This document shows positions 25,926 to 34,194 of a stretch of DNA of 59,003 nucleotides, piece by piece. Position numbers and translations under genes: made by a program. Position 1 is the first letter of the stretch; each line of letters starts with the position of its first letter. The DNA is from Propionibacteriaceae bacterium (GTDB taxonomy: Bacteria > Actinomycetota > Actinomycetes > Propionibacteriales > Propionibacteriaceae), in assembly GCA_027492545.1 (NCBI GenBank), contig JAPUEL010000055.1:1-59003 (forward strand), read 5' to 3'. A model generated the notes under the pieces. The model made no database searches and was not told the DNA's origin. It worked only from the letters and a program-made list of their open reading frames with translations.

Positions 25926-27167
25926 TCAGCCTCCGAATCGTGGCGCGAAGTAGTTGCGGGTGAACACGAGCGCATCGGCCAGGGCGTCGATCTCGGCCTG
26001 CGTCGTGTACAGGTAGCTCGACGCCCGGGTGGAGCTCTGGTGCCCCAACCGCTTGTGCAGGGGGCGGGCGCAGTGGTGACCCCCGCGGATCGCGACCCCG
26101 CGCGAGTCCAGCACCTGCATGACGTCGTGCGGGTGCACGCCGGCGATGTTGAACGAGATGGCGCTCCCCCGGTCCACCGCCTCTGCCGGCCCCAGCAGGA
26201 CCAGTCCGTCGATGCTGGTGAGCTTGGCCAGCGCGTACTCGGTGATCTCCTGCTCGTGCGCCGCGACGGCATCCATCCCGACGCCCGTCAGGTACTCGAC
26301 GGCGGCACCCAGGCCGACCGCCTGGGCGATCGGCGGGGTCCCGGCCTCGAACCGGTGCGGCGGGGGCGCGTAGGTCGAGTGGCTCATCTCCACCACCTCG
26401 ATCATCTCTCCACCGCCCATGTAGGGCGGGAGCTCGGCGAGAAGGTCGTAACGCCCCCAGAGCACCCCGATGCCGGTGGGCCCGCACATCTTGTGCCCGG
26501 TGAACGCCACCAGGTCCGCGCCCAACGCCGCGACGTCCGTGGCCTGGTGCGGCACCGCCTGTGACGCGTCGACCACCATGACCGCCCCGACCGCGTGCGC
26601 CAGCCCTGCGATGTGCGCGATCGGGTTGCGGGTGCCGAGCACGTTGGAGACCCACGTCAGCGAGACCACCTTGGTGCGCTCGTTGATGAGCGCGTCGCGG
26701 TCCGCGGCCTCGAGGTCCAGGCGGCCCTCGTCCGTCACGTCGAACCAGCGCAGGGTCGCGCCGCTCCGCTCGCAGGCCAGCTGCCACGGCACGATGTTCG
26801 AGTGGTGCTCCATCACGGAGATGACCACCTCGTCGCCCGGCCGGAGCCTCGAGCCCAGGGTGTGCGCGGCGAGGTTCAGCGCCTCGGAGGCGTTCTTGGT
26901 GAACACGATCTCCTCGGTCCGCGCGGCACCGACGAAGCCGGCCACCCTGGCCCGCGCGCCCTCGAAAGCCTCCGTCGCCTCCGCACCCAGCAGGTGCATG
27001 GCGCGCGCCACGTTGGCGTTGTGCCGGAGGTAGTGCCCGGCGATCGCGTCGACCACCTGGCGCGGCTTCTGCGACGTGTTCGCCGAGTCGAGGTAGACCA
27101 GCGGCCACTCCCCGGCCCTGCGCTGCAGGATCGGGAAGTCGCCGCGGATCAGGTCGGTGTCGAGCAT
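25926..27167 (-). CDS. sufS: Cysteine desulfurase SufS
   Basis: PLP enzyme that removes sulfur from cysteine for Fe-S cluster building. The 413-residue group II desulfurase has the PLP lysine K226 in FTGHKMCGPTG, VDASQAVPH and the catalytic C366 in RGGHHCARPL. The short RGGHHCARP loop identifies the SufS type. Its ATG overlaps the sufC stop by 4 nt, and sufU follows immediately, so desulfurase and acceptor are made together. Confidence 0.96.
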   Translation of the reverse strand: MLDTDLIRGDFPILQRRAGEWPLVYLDSANTSQKPRQVVDAIAGHYLRHNANVARAMHLLGAEATEAFEGARARVAGFVGAARTEEIVFTKNASEALNLAAHTLGSRLRPGDEVVISVMEHHSNIVPWQLACERSGATLRWFDVTDEGRLDLEAADRDALINERTKVVSLTWVSNVLGTRNPIAHIAGLAHAVGAVMVVDASQAVPHQATDVAALGADLVAFTGHKMCGPTGIGVLWGRYDLLAELPPYMGGGEMIEVVEMSHSTYAPPPHRFEAGTPPIAQAVGLGAAVEYLTGVGMDAVAAHEQEITEYALAKLTSIDGLVLLGPAEAVDRGSAISFNIAGVHPHDVMQVLDSRGVAIRGGHHCARPLHKRLGHQSSTRASSYLYTTQAEIDALADALVFTRNYFAPRFGG

Positions 27168-27931
27168 CAGGCGTTCGCCGCGGCCTTCACGTAAGCCTCG
27201 TAGCCGCTGGCCTCGAGCTGATCGGCCAGCTCCTTGCCGCCCTCGGCGACGATGCGGCCGTCGACGAACACGTGCACGAACGTGGGCTCGATGTAGCGCA
27301 GGATGCGGGTGTAGTGCGTGATGAGGATCACCGCGCGGTCGCCCTGCTCGGAGTAGCGGTTGACGCCCTCGGAGACGATCTTCAGCGCATCGATGTCGAG
27401 GCCGGAGTCGGTCTCGTCGAGGATCGCGGCCTTGGGGTTGAGCAGTTCCAGCTGGGTGATCTCGTGGCGCTTCTTCTCGCCGCCGGAGAAGCCCTCGTTG
27501 ACCGACCGGGCGGAGAAGGTCTTGTCCAGCTGCATGCGGCCGAGCGCTGCCTCGACGTCCTTGACCCAGGTCCGGACCTTCGGCGCGGCGCCGTCCAGGG
27601 CGGTCTTGGCGGTGCGGAGGAAGTTGGCGACGGAGACGCCGGGCACCTCCACCGGGTACTGCATGGCCAGGAACAGTCCTGCGCGGGCCCGCTCGTCGAC
27701 CTTGAGCTCGGTGAGCTCGACGCCGTCGAGGGTGACGGAGCCCTGCGTGATCACGTACTTGGGGTGGCCCGCGATGGCGTACGCCAGCGTGGACTTGCCG
27801 GAGCCGTTGGGGCCCATGATGGCGTGGATCTCACCCGGGCGGACGGTGAGATTGACACCCTTGAGGATGGGCTTGTTGCCCTCCTCGGTGATGACGTCGA
27901 CGTGCAGATCTGTGATGACAAGAGTGGACAT
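27167..27931 (-). CDS. sufC: Fe-S cluster assembly ATPase SufC
   Basis: ABC-type ATPase that drives conformational changes in the SufBCD scaffold. The 254-residue product has Walker A GPNGSGKST (about 40-48), the Q-loop region AMQYPVEVPGVS, the variant signature FSGGEKKRHE and Walker B AILDETDSGLD with the SufC-specific Glu-Thr-Asp. It acts in the cytosol, not in transport. It is separated from the Rieske gene upstream by 57 nt containing a strong hairpin and overlaps sufS by ATGA. Confidence 0.96.
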   Translation of the reverse strand: MSTLVITDLHVDVITEEGNKPILKGVNLTVRPGEIHAIMGPNGSGKSTLAYAIAGHPKYVITQGSVTLDGVELTELKVDERARAGLFLAMQYPVEVPGVSVANFLRTAKTALDGAAPKVRTWVKDVEAALGRMQLDKTFSARSVNEGFSGGEKKRHEITQLELLNPKAAILDETDSGLDIDALKIVSEGVNRYSEQGDRAVILITHYTRILRYIEPTFVHVFVDGRIVAEGGKELADQLEASGYEAYVKAAANA

Positions 27932-27966
27932 GGGTTCTGGTTCTCCTGAGGTGAATCGAGGGGGTC

Positions 27967-27986
27967 CACGGGGGCGTGCCCCCGTG
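27967..27986. terminator. Intercistronic hairpin upstream of sufC
   Basis: A perfect inverted repeat CACGGGGGC-GT-GCCCCCGTG sits between the Rieske stop and sufC. It has no T tract and lies inside an operon, so it is more likely an attenuator or RNA-stability element than a full terminator. It could lower sufC-S-U-T output relative to sufB-D. Confidence 0.5.
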
Positions 27987-27988
27987 TG

Positions 27989-28318
27989 TCAGTAGGTGGG
28001 GGTGGGGGCGTCGACGTCGATCTGGACTTCGTCTCCCTCGACGCGGCACGCGAACACCCTCACGGGTGCGGTGGCGGGCAGGTTGAGCGGGCGGCCGGTG
28101 GCCAGGTCGAACGTGGACCCGTGCAGGTAGCACTCGATGGTGCCGCCCACGACGTCGCCCTCGCTCAGGGCGACCTGACCGTGGCTGCACTGGTCCTCGA
28201 TGGCGTAGACCTCGGTGCCGTGGAGCACGAGCGCCACGGTCAGGTCGTCGTCGACGTCCACCGCGAGGGGCTTGGCCTGATCGAGCTCGACGACGCGGGC
28301 GACGGTGACGAAGCTCAC
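27989..28318 (-). CDS. Rieske 2Fe-2S ferredoxin of the suf operon
   Basis: Small soluble Rieske-type protein, 109 residues. The two half-motifs C44-S-H46 (DQCSHGQVALSEG) and C63-Y-L-H66 (CYLHGSTFD) bind a 2Fe-2S cluster. It resembles the ferredoxin components of non-haem oxygenases, but in Actinobacteria it is regularly found between sufD and sufC, where an electron-transfer role in cluster assembly is presumed. The GTG start overlaps the sufD stop (GTGA). Confidence 0.92.
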   Translation of the reverse strand: MSFVTVARVVELDQAKPLAVDVDDDLTVALVLHGTEVYAIEDQCSHGQVALSEGDVVGGTIECYLHGSTFDLATGRPLNLPATAPVRVFACRVEGDEVQIDVDAPTPTY

Positions 28319-29520
28319 TCGTGCGCCTTGGTGGCGGTGCTGCCGTGGACCAGCTCGAGCTCTCGCTCCACCTGGGCCAGCAGGCGCTGCTCGATGGCCG
28401 GGACGCCGATGCGACGGATGATGTCGTTGAAGAACCCGTGGACGATGAGGCGCCGGGCCTCATCCTCCGAGATGCCGCGGCTCATCAGGTAGAACAGCTG
28501 GGTGTCATCGAAACGGCCGGTGGTCGACGAGTGGCCGGCGCCGGCGATCTCGCCGGTCTCGATCTCGAGGTTCGGCACCGAGTCCGCCTGGCAGCCGTCA
28601 GTCAGCACCAGGTTCTTGTTGGACTCGTAGGTCTCGATCTGAAGCGCCACCTTGCGGATCAGGACGTCGCCGATCCAGACCGAGTGCGCGCCCTTGCCCT
28701 GCAGCGCGCCGCGGTAGTCGACGTTGCTCTTGGTGTGGGGCGCGTTGTGGTCGACGAACATGCGGTGCTCGACGTGCTGGCCGGCGTTGACGAAGTACAG
28801 GCCGAACTGCTCGACCGATCCACCCGGCCCGGCGAAGCTGGCACGCTCCGCGATGCGGATGGCCTTGCCGCCCAGGGAGGTGTGGATGGTCCGGACGCGG
28901 GCGTCGCGGCCCACCTGCACCGAGATCTGGGCGCCGTGGACGGCGTCCTCCGCCCAGTCGTTGACGTAGACCAGGTTGATCTCGGCGCCGTCGGCGACGC
29001 GGAAGTCGTACTTGGCCGCGTACTGGGCCGAGCCCTCGAAGTGCAGCACAAGCGTCGCCCTGGAATGCCGGCCGAAGTCCACGACGAACGACTCGGCCGC
29101 GTGCGCGCCGGTGCCGGTCGCGGTGAACACGATGGGCTCGGCGATGACCGCCTCGGCGGGCACGGACATGTAGACCGCCTCGCCCGTGCGCTGCGCGGCG
29201 ATGGCCGCGATCCGGTCCACGGGGGGCTCGATGGCGCGTTCACGGGCCTCAGCCCCCGGGATTGTTCGCATCTCGACGCCGTCGGGCAGGTCCCCCGCCC
29301 AGACGAGGCCGCCCAGCACGTCGCCCTCGGCGAGGAGGGGGCGCAGCGCCTTGAGGGGCGAGAACCGCCAGATCTCCTCGCGGCCGGTGGGCATGGGGTG
29401 CTTGGCCACGTCGAAGCTGGGCTCCGGGTGCAGGTGGGACTCGATGGTCTCGATGGCCCCGGCGACGTTGGCCGCGCCGTCGAGGATGGGCATGGTTGCG
29501 GTAGTCAAAGCAGCGTTCAC
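28315..29520 (-). CDS. sufD: Fe-S cluster assembly protein SufD
   Basis: Beta-helix partner of SufB in the SufBC2D scaffold; it binds SufC and takes part in iron entry. The 401-residue product has the characteristic core (HRMFVDHNAPHTKSNVDYRGAL) and the C-terminal SufC-docking segment [27 protein letters not shown]. The N-terminal region is shorter than in SufB. The start is GTG 29520; an ATG nine codons later is an alternative. It lies 38 nt after sufB and overlaps the Rieske gene. Confidence 0.94.
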   Translation of the reverse strand: MNAALTTATMPILDGAANVAGAIETIESHLHPEPSFDVAKHPMPTGREEIWRFSPLKALRPLLAEGDVLGGLVWAGDLPDGVEMRTIPGAEARERAIEPPVDRIAAIAAQRTGEAVYMSVPAEAVIAEPIVFTATGTGAHAAESFVVDFGRHSRATLVLHFEGSAQYAAKYDFRVADGAEINLVYVNDWAEDAVHGAQISVQVGRDARVRTIHTSLGGKAIRIAERASFAGPGGSVEQFGLYFVNAGQHVEHRMFVDHNAPHTKSNVDYRGALQGKGAHSVWIGDVLIRKVALQIETYESNKNLVLTDGCQADSVPNLEIETGEIAGAGHSSTTGRFDDTQLFYLMSRGISEDEARRLIVHGFFNDIIRRIGVPAIEQRLLAQVERELELVHGSTATKAHE

Positions 29521-29558
29521 TTTCTGAGGTGGTGGGTGGTGCGGTCCGGCGGCGGGCG

Positions 29559-31013
29559 TCAGCCGACCGCGCCTTCCATCTGCAGTTCGATGAGCCGGTT
29601 GAGCTCCAGCGCGTACTCCATGGGCAATTCGCGGGCGATCGGCTCCACGAAACCGCGCACGATCATCGCCATGGCCTCGTCCTCCTCCATGCCGCGGCTC
29701 ATGAGGTAGAAGAGCTGGTCCTCGGAGACCTTGGACACCGTGGCCTCATGGGCCATCGACACGTCGTCCTCGCGGACGTCGACGTAGGGGTAGGTGTCGG
29801 AGCGGGAGATGTTGTCCACCAGCAGCGCGTCGCACTTCACCGACGACGCCGAGTGCGAGGCGCCGGGCTCCACCTTGACGAGGCCGCGGTAGGAGGAGCG
29901 TCCGCCGCCGCGGGCCACCGACTTGGAGATGATCGAGCTCGAGGTGTGCGGCGCGCAGTGCACCATCTTCGAGCCGGCGTCCTGGTGCTGGCCCTCGCCC
30001 GCGAACGCGATGGAGAGCGTCTCACCGCGGGCGTGTTCGCCCATGAGGTAGACGGCCGGGTACTTCATGGTGACCTTCGAGCCGATGTTGCCGTCGATCC
30101 ACTCCATGGTGGCGCCCTCTTCGCAGACGGCGCGCTTGGTCACCAGGTTGTACACGTTGGTGGACCAGTTCTGGATGGTGGTGTAGCGGCAGCGCGCGTT
30201 CTTCTTCACGATGATCTCCACCACGGCGGAGTGCAGCGAGTCGGAGGAGTAGATCGGCGCGGTGCAGCCCTCGACGTAGTGCACGTAGGCACCCTCGTCG
30301 ACGATGATCAGCGTGCGCTCGAACTGGCCCATGTTCTCGGTGTTGATCCGGAAATAGGCCTGGAGCGGGATGGTGACGTGGACGCCCTTGGGCACGTAGA
30401 TGAACGAGCCGCCGGACCACACCGCGGTATTGAGCGAGGCGAACTTGTTGTCGCCCACCGGGATCACGGTGCCGAAGTACTCCTGGAACATCTCCGGGTA
30501 CTCCTTGAGCGCGGTGTCGGTGTCGAGGAAGATGACGCCCTGGCGCTCGAGCTCCTCGTTGATCTTGTGGTAGACCACCTCGGACTCGTACTGCGCCGCG
30601 ACACCGGCCACCAGGCGCGCCTTCTCGGCCTCGGGGATGCCGAGGCGGTCGTAGGTGTTCTTGATGTCGTCGGGCAGGTCTTCCCAGGTCTGGGCCTGCT
30701 TCTCCGTGGAGCGGACGAAGTACTTGATGTTGTCGAAGTCGATGCCGCTGAGGTCCGCGCCCCACGTGGGCATGGGCTTCTTCTCGAAGAGCTTGAGGCC
30801 CTTGAGGCGGAGGTCGCGCATCCACTCGGGCTCGTTCTTCAGGCCCGAGATGTTGGTCACGACGGTCTCGTTGAGCCCGCGCTTGGCGGTGGAACCGGCG
30901 GAGTCGCTGTCGTGCCAGCCCCACTGGTACTTGGACAGGGCCTCGATGTGTTCGTCCTGCGTGGCGCCCAGTCCTGGGGCCTGCGGTGCGGTCTGAGTCA
31001 TATCCGTCGTCAC
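29559..31013 (-). CDS. sufB: Fe-S cluster assembly scaffold SufB
   Basis: Scaffold on which the nascent Fe-S cluster forms, as part of SufBC2D. The 484-residue product has SufB-specific blocks: [61 protein letters not shown] and the C-terminal [18 protein letters not shown] for SufC binding. GTG 31013 was chosen because it overlaps the sufR stop (GTGA), the coupling signature seen repeatedly here; an ATG four codons later is possible. It is the first structural gene after the regulator. Confidence 0.96.
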   Translation of the reverse strand: MTTDMTQTAPQAPGLGATQDEHIEALSKYQWGWHDSDSAGSTAKRGLNETVVTNISGLKNEPEWMRDLRLKGLKLFEKKPMPTWGADLSGIDFDNIKYFVRSTEKQAQTWEDLPDDIKNTYDRLGIPEAEKARLVAGVAAQYESEVVYHKINEELERQGVIFLDTDTALKEYPEMFQEYFGTVIPVGDNKFASLNTAVWSGGSFIYVPKGVHVTIPLQAYFRINTENMGQFERTLIIVDEGAYVHYVEGCTAPIYSSDSLHSAVVEIIVKKNARCRYTTIQNWSTNVYNLVTKRAVCEEGATMEWIDGNIGSKVTMKYPAVYLMGEHARGETLSIAFAGEGQHQDAGSKMVHCAPHTSSSIISKSVARGGGRSSYRGLVKVEPGASHSASSVKCDALLVDNISRSDTYPYVDVREDDVSMAHEATVSKVSEDQLFYLMSRGMEEDEAMAMIVRGFVEPIARELPMEYALELNRLIELQMEGAVG

Positions 31014-31690
31014 TTTCTCTTCGGGATGGCGGGGGTGGGAAGGCGATGGGGCACGTGGGTGGTGCAGACACCGTCCCCGTGGGCGATGGTGGCGAGCCGC
31101 TGGACATGGGTGCCGAGCAGTCTCGCGAACAGTTGGGTCTCGATCTCGCACAGCTCCGGGAACTCGGTGGCGACGTGCGCGATGGGGCAATGGTGCTGAA
31201 GGAGCTGGGTGCCGGAGTGCAGCGGCCTGATGGAGGGCGCGTAGCCGTCGACCGCGAGCACCTCGACCAGGAGCTCGACGGCGGGGGCCTCAGGGGCGCG
31301 GTCCCGGGCGGCCCGGAACCTCTCCTCGATGCAGGTGACGCGGTCGGTGGCGATCTCCCGGATGGCCCCCGGCCCGGCGGCCACCGCGAGGCGCTTGAGC
31401 GCCATGATGGCCAGGTCGTCGTAGGCCTGGCGGAACGCCGTGCGGCCGCTGTCGGTGAGCACGAAGACCTTGGACGGCCGCCCCCTGCCACGGGCGCCGA
31501 AGACGCGCTGCTCGCGCGACTCCAGGGTGCCGTCGCTGAGCAGGACGGTCAGGTGGCGGCGGACGGCGGCCGGGGTCAGGTGCAGGCGCTCGGCCAGCTG
31601 CTTGGCGGTCTGCGGGCCCTCGTTCAGGATGAAGTTGACGACTCGACGGCGCGTCGGGAGGTCGACCACCTCGACGGAACTCACGCTCAC
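31010..31690 (-). CDS. sufR: Fe-S-sensing transcriptional repressor SufR
   Basis: DNA-binding regulator of the suf operon. The 226-residue product has an N-terminal winged helix-turn-helix (about 12-75: [26 protein letters not shown]). Its C-terminal domain has three well-spaced cysteines, C168, C181 and C209, that fit the [4Fe-4S] ligands of SufR. GTG 31690 was chosen because an 8-nt CCTCCTCC complement (GGAGGAGG on the coding strand, 31697-31704) lies 6 nt upstream; upstream in-frame residues show no homology. As first gene of the operon and overlapping sufB, it very likely autoregulates the whole cluster in response to Fe-S status. Confidence 0.93.
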   Translation of the reverse strand: MSVSSVEVVDLPTRRRVVNFILNEGPQTAKQLAERLHLTPAAVRRHLTVLLSDGTLESREQRVFGARGRGRPSKVFVLTDSGRTAFRQAYDDLAIMALKRLAVAAGPGAIREIATDRVTCIEERFRAARDRAPEAPAVELLVEVLAVDGYAPSIRPLHSGTQLLQHHCPIAHVATEFPELCEIETQLFARLLGTHVQRLATIAHGDGVCTTHVPHRLPTPAIPKRK

Positions 31691-31823
31691 TCTGCACCTC
31701 CTCCATTTAACATACGTCAGTCTTTCCAATTCTCCTGCAAGATTCAAGAAAGGCCACCCTAAGTTCACAGTGCGGGACCGGCCGCCTGGGCAGCGCCCTG
31801 TCGCACGGCGCTACAGTGGCCCG
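31691..31823. promoter_or_regulatory. Divergent control region sufR / ABC exporter
   Basis: This 133-nt region is noticeably AT-richer than its surroundings just upstream of sufR (31704-31752). On the minus strand, TATGTTAAAT lies directly upstream of the GGAGGAGG site and could supply a -10. Any SufR operator should lie here, but I cannot see a convincing long inverted repeat. The plus-strand leaderless -10 for the exporter is listed separately. Confidence 0.4.
31812..31817 (+). promoter_or_regulatory. Leaderless -10 box for ABC exporter operon
   Basis: TACAGT lies 6 nt before the GTG at 31824; no ribosome binding site is present. Confidence 0.55.
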
Positions 31824-32525
31824 GTGTCCGTCCTCGAAGCCCGCGACCTCACGGCCTCCTTCGGCCGCACCCGGGCGCTCGCGGGGCTGACGCTCAGCGC
31901 GGGCGCCGGGCGCATCACGGCCCTCCTGGGCCCGAACGGGGCGGGGAAGACCACGTTCATTCGGTGCTGCACCGGCCTGGCCCGCCCCGACGGCGGATCG
32001 CTGCGGCTCTTCGGTGATGCCCCCGGGTCCCCCTCAGTCCTGGCACGGATCGGGCTCATGCCTCAGTCCACGGGCGCCTGGTCCGGGATCACCCCGATCC
32101 GCCTCCTGCGCTACCTGTCGCGGCTGTATGCCACCCCGCAGCCGGTCGACGGCCTCATCGATCTCCTGGGGATCGCCGGCTTCGCGACCACCCCCTACCG
32201 GCGCCTCTCCGGAGGGCAGCAGCAGGCCGTCAACCTCGCCGGCGCACTCATCGGCCGGCCGGACCTGGTGTTCCTCGACGAGCCGTCGGCGGGGCTGGAC
32301 CCGCGGAGCCGCCGGGCCACCTGGCAGCTGGTGGGGCGGGTGCGCGACGCCGGGGTCGCCGTCGTCCTCACCACCCACGACATGCATGAGGCAGAGGCCC
32401 TCGCCGATCACGTCTACATCGTCGACCGCGGCCGCGTGACCGCGGAGGGCAGCGTCGGGGAACTGACCGTCGACGGGAGCCTCGAGGACGCGTTCCTCCA
32501 CCACACCACGGGAGATCGGCCGTGA
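31824..32525 (+). CDS. ABC exporter ATP-binding protein
   Basis: ATPase subunit of an ABC-2 type export system. The 233-residue product has Walker A GPNGAGKTT (about 36-44), signature LSGGQQQAVNLA, Walker B LVFLDEPSAGLDPRSR and H-loop TTHD. It belongs to the drug/daunorubicin-type exporter ATPases. The permease follows with a GTGA overlap and ctaA follows that. The same ABC/ctaA/suf neighbourhood is known from mycobacteria and other Actinobacteria, so a role linked to haem or oxidase biogenesis is possible, but the substrate is unknown. Confidence 0.9.
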   Translation: MSVLEARDLTASFGRTRALAGLTLSAGAGRITALLGPNGAGKTTFIRCCTGLARPDGGSLRLFGDAPGSPSVLARIGLMPQSTGAWSGITPIRLLRYLSRLYATPQPVDGLIDLLGIAGFATTPYRRLSGGQQQAVNLAGALIGRPDLVFLDEPSAGLDPRSRRATWQLVGRVRDAGVAVVLTTHDMHEAEALADHVYIVDRGRVTAEGSVGELTVDGSLEDAFLHHTTGDRP

Positions 32526-33280
32526 CCCTGGACTTCGCGCCCGCCGCGGCGCCCGCACCCTTCGCGCGCAGGGTGTGGGCCCACGCCACCACCGAGGCCG
32601 GACTGATCCTCCGCAACGGCGAACAGGCACTCCTGGCCGTGGTCATCCCGATCGCGGTCCTTCTTGGGGGCCGCTACCTGGACGGGCGTCTCGGCCTGAC
32701 GTTCGCGGAGACCGCGCCGTCGGTCCTGGCCCTGGCCATGTGGAGCTCCTGCCTGACCACCCTCGCGATCGCCACGGGGTTCGAGCGCCGCTACAACGTG
32801 CTCGAGCGCATGGCCGCCACCCCGTTGGGCAAGCCCGGCATCCTGCTGGGCAAGGGGCTGGGCATCGGCCTGATCACGGGGGGTCAGGTGGCGGTGCTGG
32901 CGCTGGTCGCCGTCGCCCTGGGCTGGCGGCCCGGGTTCACCGTCATGTCGGCCGCGGCCGGCGTCACGACCTCGCTGTTCGCCATGGGCGCCTTCGCCGG
33001 CCTGGCGCTGGCCATCGCCGGAGCGTTGCGGCCGGAGGCCACGCTGGCGGTGGCGAACCTGCTGTACCTGGCGGGGATGCCCTTGGGCGTGCTGCTTCCG
33101 GTGTCGCGGCTCCCCGACTGGGCGCAGCCCCTGGTCTCGGCGCTCCCCACCGGCGCACTCGGGGAGGGGCTGCGCGCGGCCTCTGAGGGTCAGGCCCTAG
33201 GCTGGCCCGTACTGGTGACCGCACTGTGGTGTGCGGGCACGCTCGCGCTCGCGTGGAAGGTGTTCAAGTGGACCTCCTGA
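32522..33280 (+). CDS. ABC-2 type exporter permease
   Basis: Membrane subunit of the exporter encoded just upstream. The 252-residue product has about six hydrophobic segments and an ABC-2 membrane core, including the coupling region ERRYNVLERMAATPLGKPGILLGKGL. Near the end it has SRLPDWAQPLVSALPTGALGEGLRAA, a typical ABC-2 feature. GTG start overlaps the ATPase stop; its own end overlaps the ctaA start by 13 nt. The three genes are tightly coupled. The substrate is unknown. Confidence 0.88.
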   Translation: MTLDFAPAAAPAPFARRVWAHATTEAGLILRNGEQALLAVVIPIAVLLGGRYLDGRLGLTFAETAPSVLALAMWSSCLTTLAIATGFERRYNVLERMAATPLGKPGILLGKGLGIGLITGGQVAVLALVAVALGWRPGFTVMSAAAGVTTSLFAMGAFAGLALAIAGALRPEATLAVANLLYLAGMPLGVLLPVSRLPDWAQPLVSALPTGALGEGLRAASEGQALGWPVLVTALWCAGTLALAWKVFKWTS

Positions 33281-34194
33281 GGAAGCTCGTCGACGGTGAG
33301 CGCGCGCTGCGCACCTGGCTGTGGATCTCGCTCGTGTGCAACATGGGCATCATCGTGACCGGCGCCGTCGTCCGCCTCACCGGCTCCGGCCTGGGCTGCC
33401 CCACGTGGCCGCGCTGCACCGACGAGTCCTACGTGCCGCACGAGGCCTACGGCATTCACGGGGTGATCGAGTTCGGCAACCGGCTCCTCACGTTCGTGCT
33501 CATCATCGCCGCGCTGGGGGCGTTCATCGCCGCCTGGCGCAACCGCGGGATCCGCTCGAAGCTGTGGTGGATCACCCTCGGCGTCGGCCTCGGGATCCCG
33601 CTGCAGGCCATCGTCGGCGGCATCACCGTGCTCACCCAGCTCGACCCGTCCTGGGTGGCACCCCACCTCCTCCTCTCCGTGGTGCTCATCGTGGTCTGCG
33701 TGTGGGCGCTGGCGGTGGGCTACCGCGTCACCCCGACCCCAGTGGCGCCCGGGGCCCGCTGGCTGGTCGTCGCGACCTTCGCCGCGTCGATGGTCTCGAT
33801 CGTGCTGGGCACCGTCGTCACCGGAGCGGGTCCGCACGCCGGGGACGCCTCGGCACCGCGCAACGGCGCCGACATCGAGTCCGTCGCCCGGATCCACGCC
33901 CTCTCCGCGTGGCTCGTGGTGGCGCTGGTCGTGGCCTGCGTGTGGCTGTTCGCCCGCACCCGGCAGTCGCGGCCCGCCCGGGCGGCCAGGCTCACGCTGG
34001 CCACGGTCGCTCTCCAGGGCCTCATCGGCTACCTGCAGTACTTCCTGGGCCTGCCTGTCGGCATTGTCATCCTGCATATGGTGGGATTGACCGTGCTCAC
34101 GGCCGCAGCGTCCTGGCTGCTGGTGTCGACGACGAGGAGAGCCCATGCCCGCCAACCCGGTGCTGACCACACACCTTCCCTTCACGCTTCCTGA
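33268..34194 (+). CDS. ctaA: Haem A synthase CtaA (COX15 family)
   Basis: Membrane enzyme converting haem O to haem A for cytochrome aa3 oxidase. The 308-residue product has eight predicted helices and the conserved haem-ligand histidines in YGIHGVIEFGNR, WVAPHLLLS, RIHALSAW and ILHMVGL. The external cysteine pair of the first half is present (LGCPTWPRC). GTG 33268 has GGAAGG upstream. The 3' end overlaps the M3 peptidase start by 50 nt, an unusually long overlap; the last ~17 residues are therefore encoded in two frames. Its substrate is supplied by CtaB, encoded about 5 kb away. Confidence 0.93.
   Translation: MDLLRKLVDGERALRTWLWISLVCNMGIIVTGAVVRLTGSGLGCPTWPRCTDESYVPHEAYGIHGVIEFGNRLLTFVLIIAALGAFIAAWRNRGIRSKLWWITLGVGLGIPLQAIVGGITVLTQLDPSWVAPHLLLSVVLIVVCVWALAVGYRVTPTPVAPGARWLVVATFAASMVSIVLGTVVTGAGPHAGDASAPRNGADIESVARIHALSAWLVVALVVACVWLFARTRQSRPARAARLTLATVALQGLIGYLQYFLGLPVGIVILHMVGLTVLTAAASWLLVSTTRRAHARQPGADHTPSLHAS

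Noticed and set aside
31745..31775. DtxR/IdeR-type iron box between sufR and the ABC exporter
   Set aside because: Only a TTAGG-like half matches the consensus; the symmetric half is poor.
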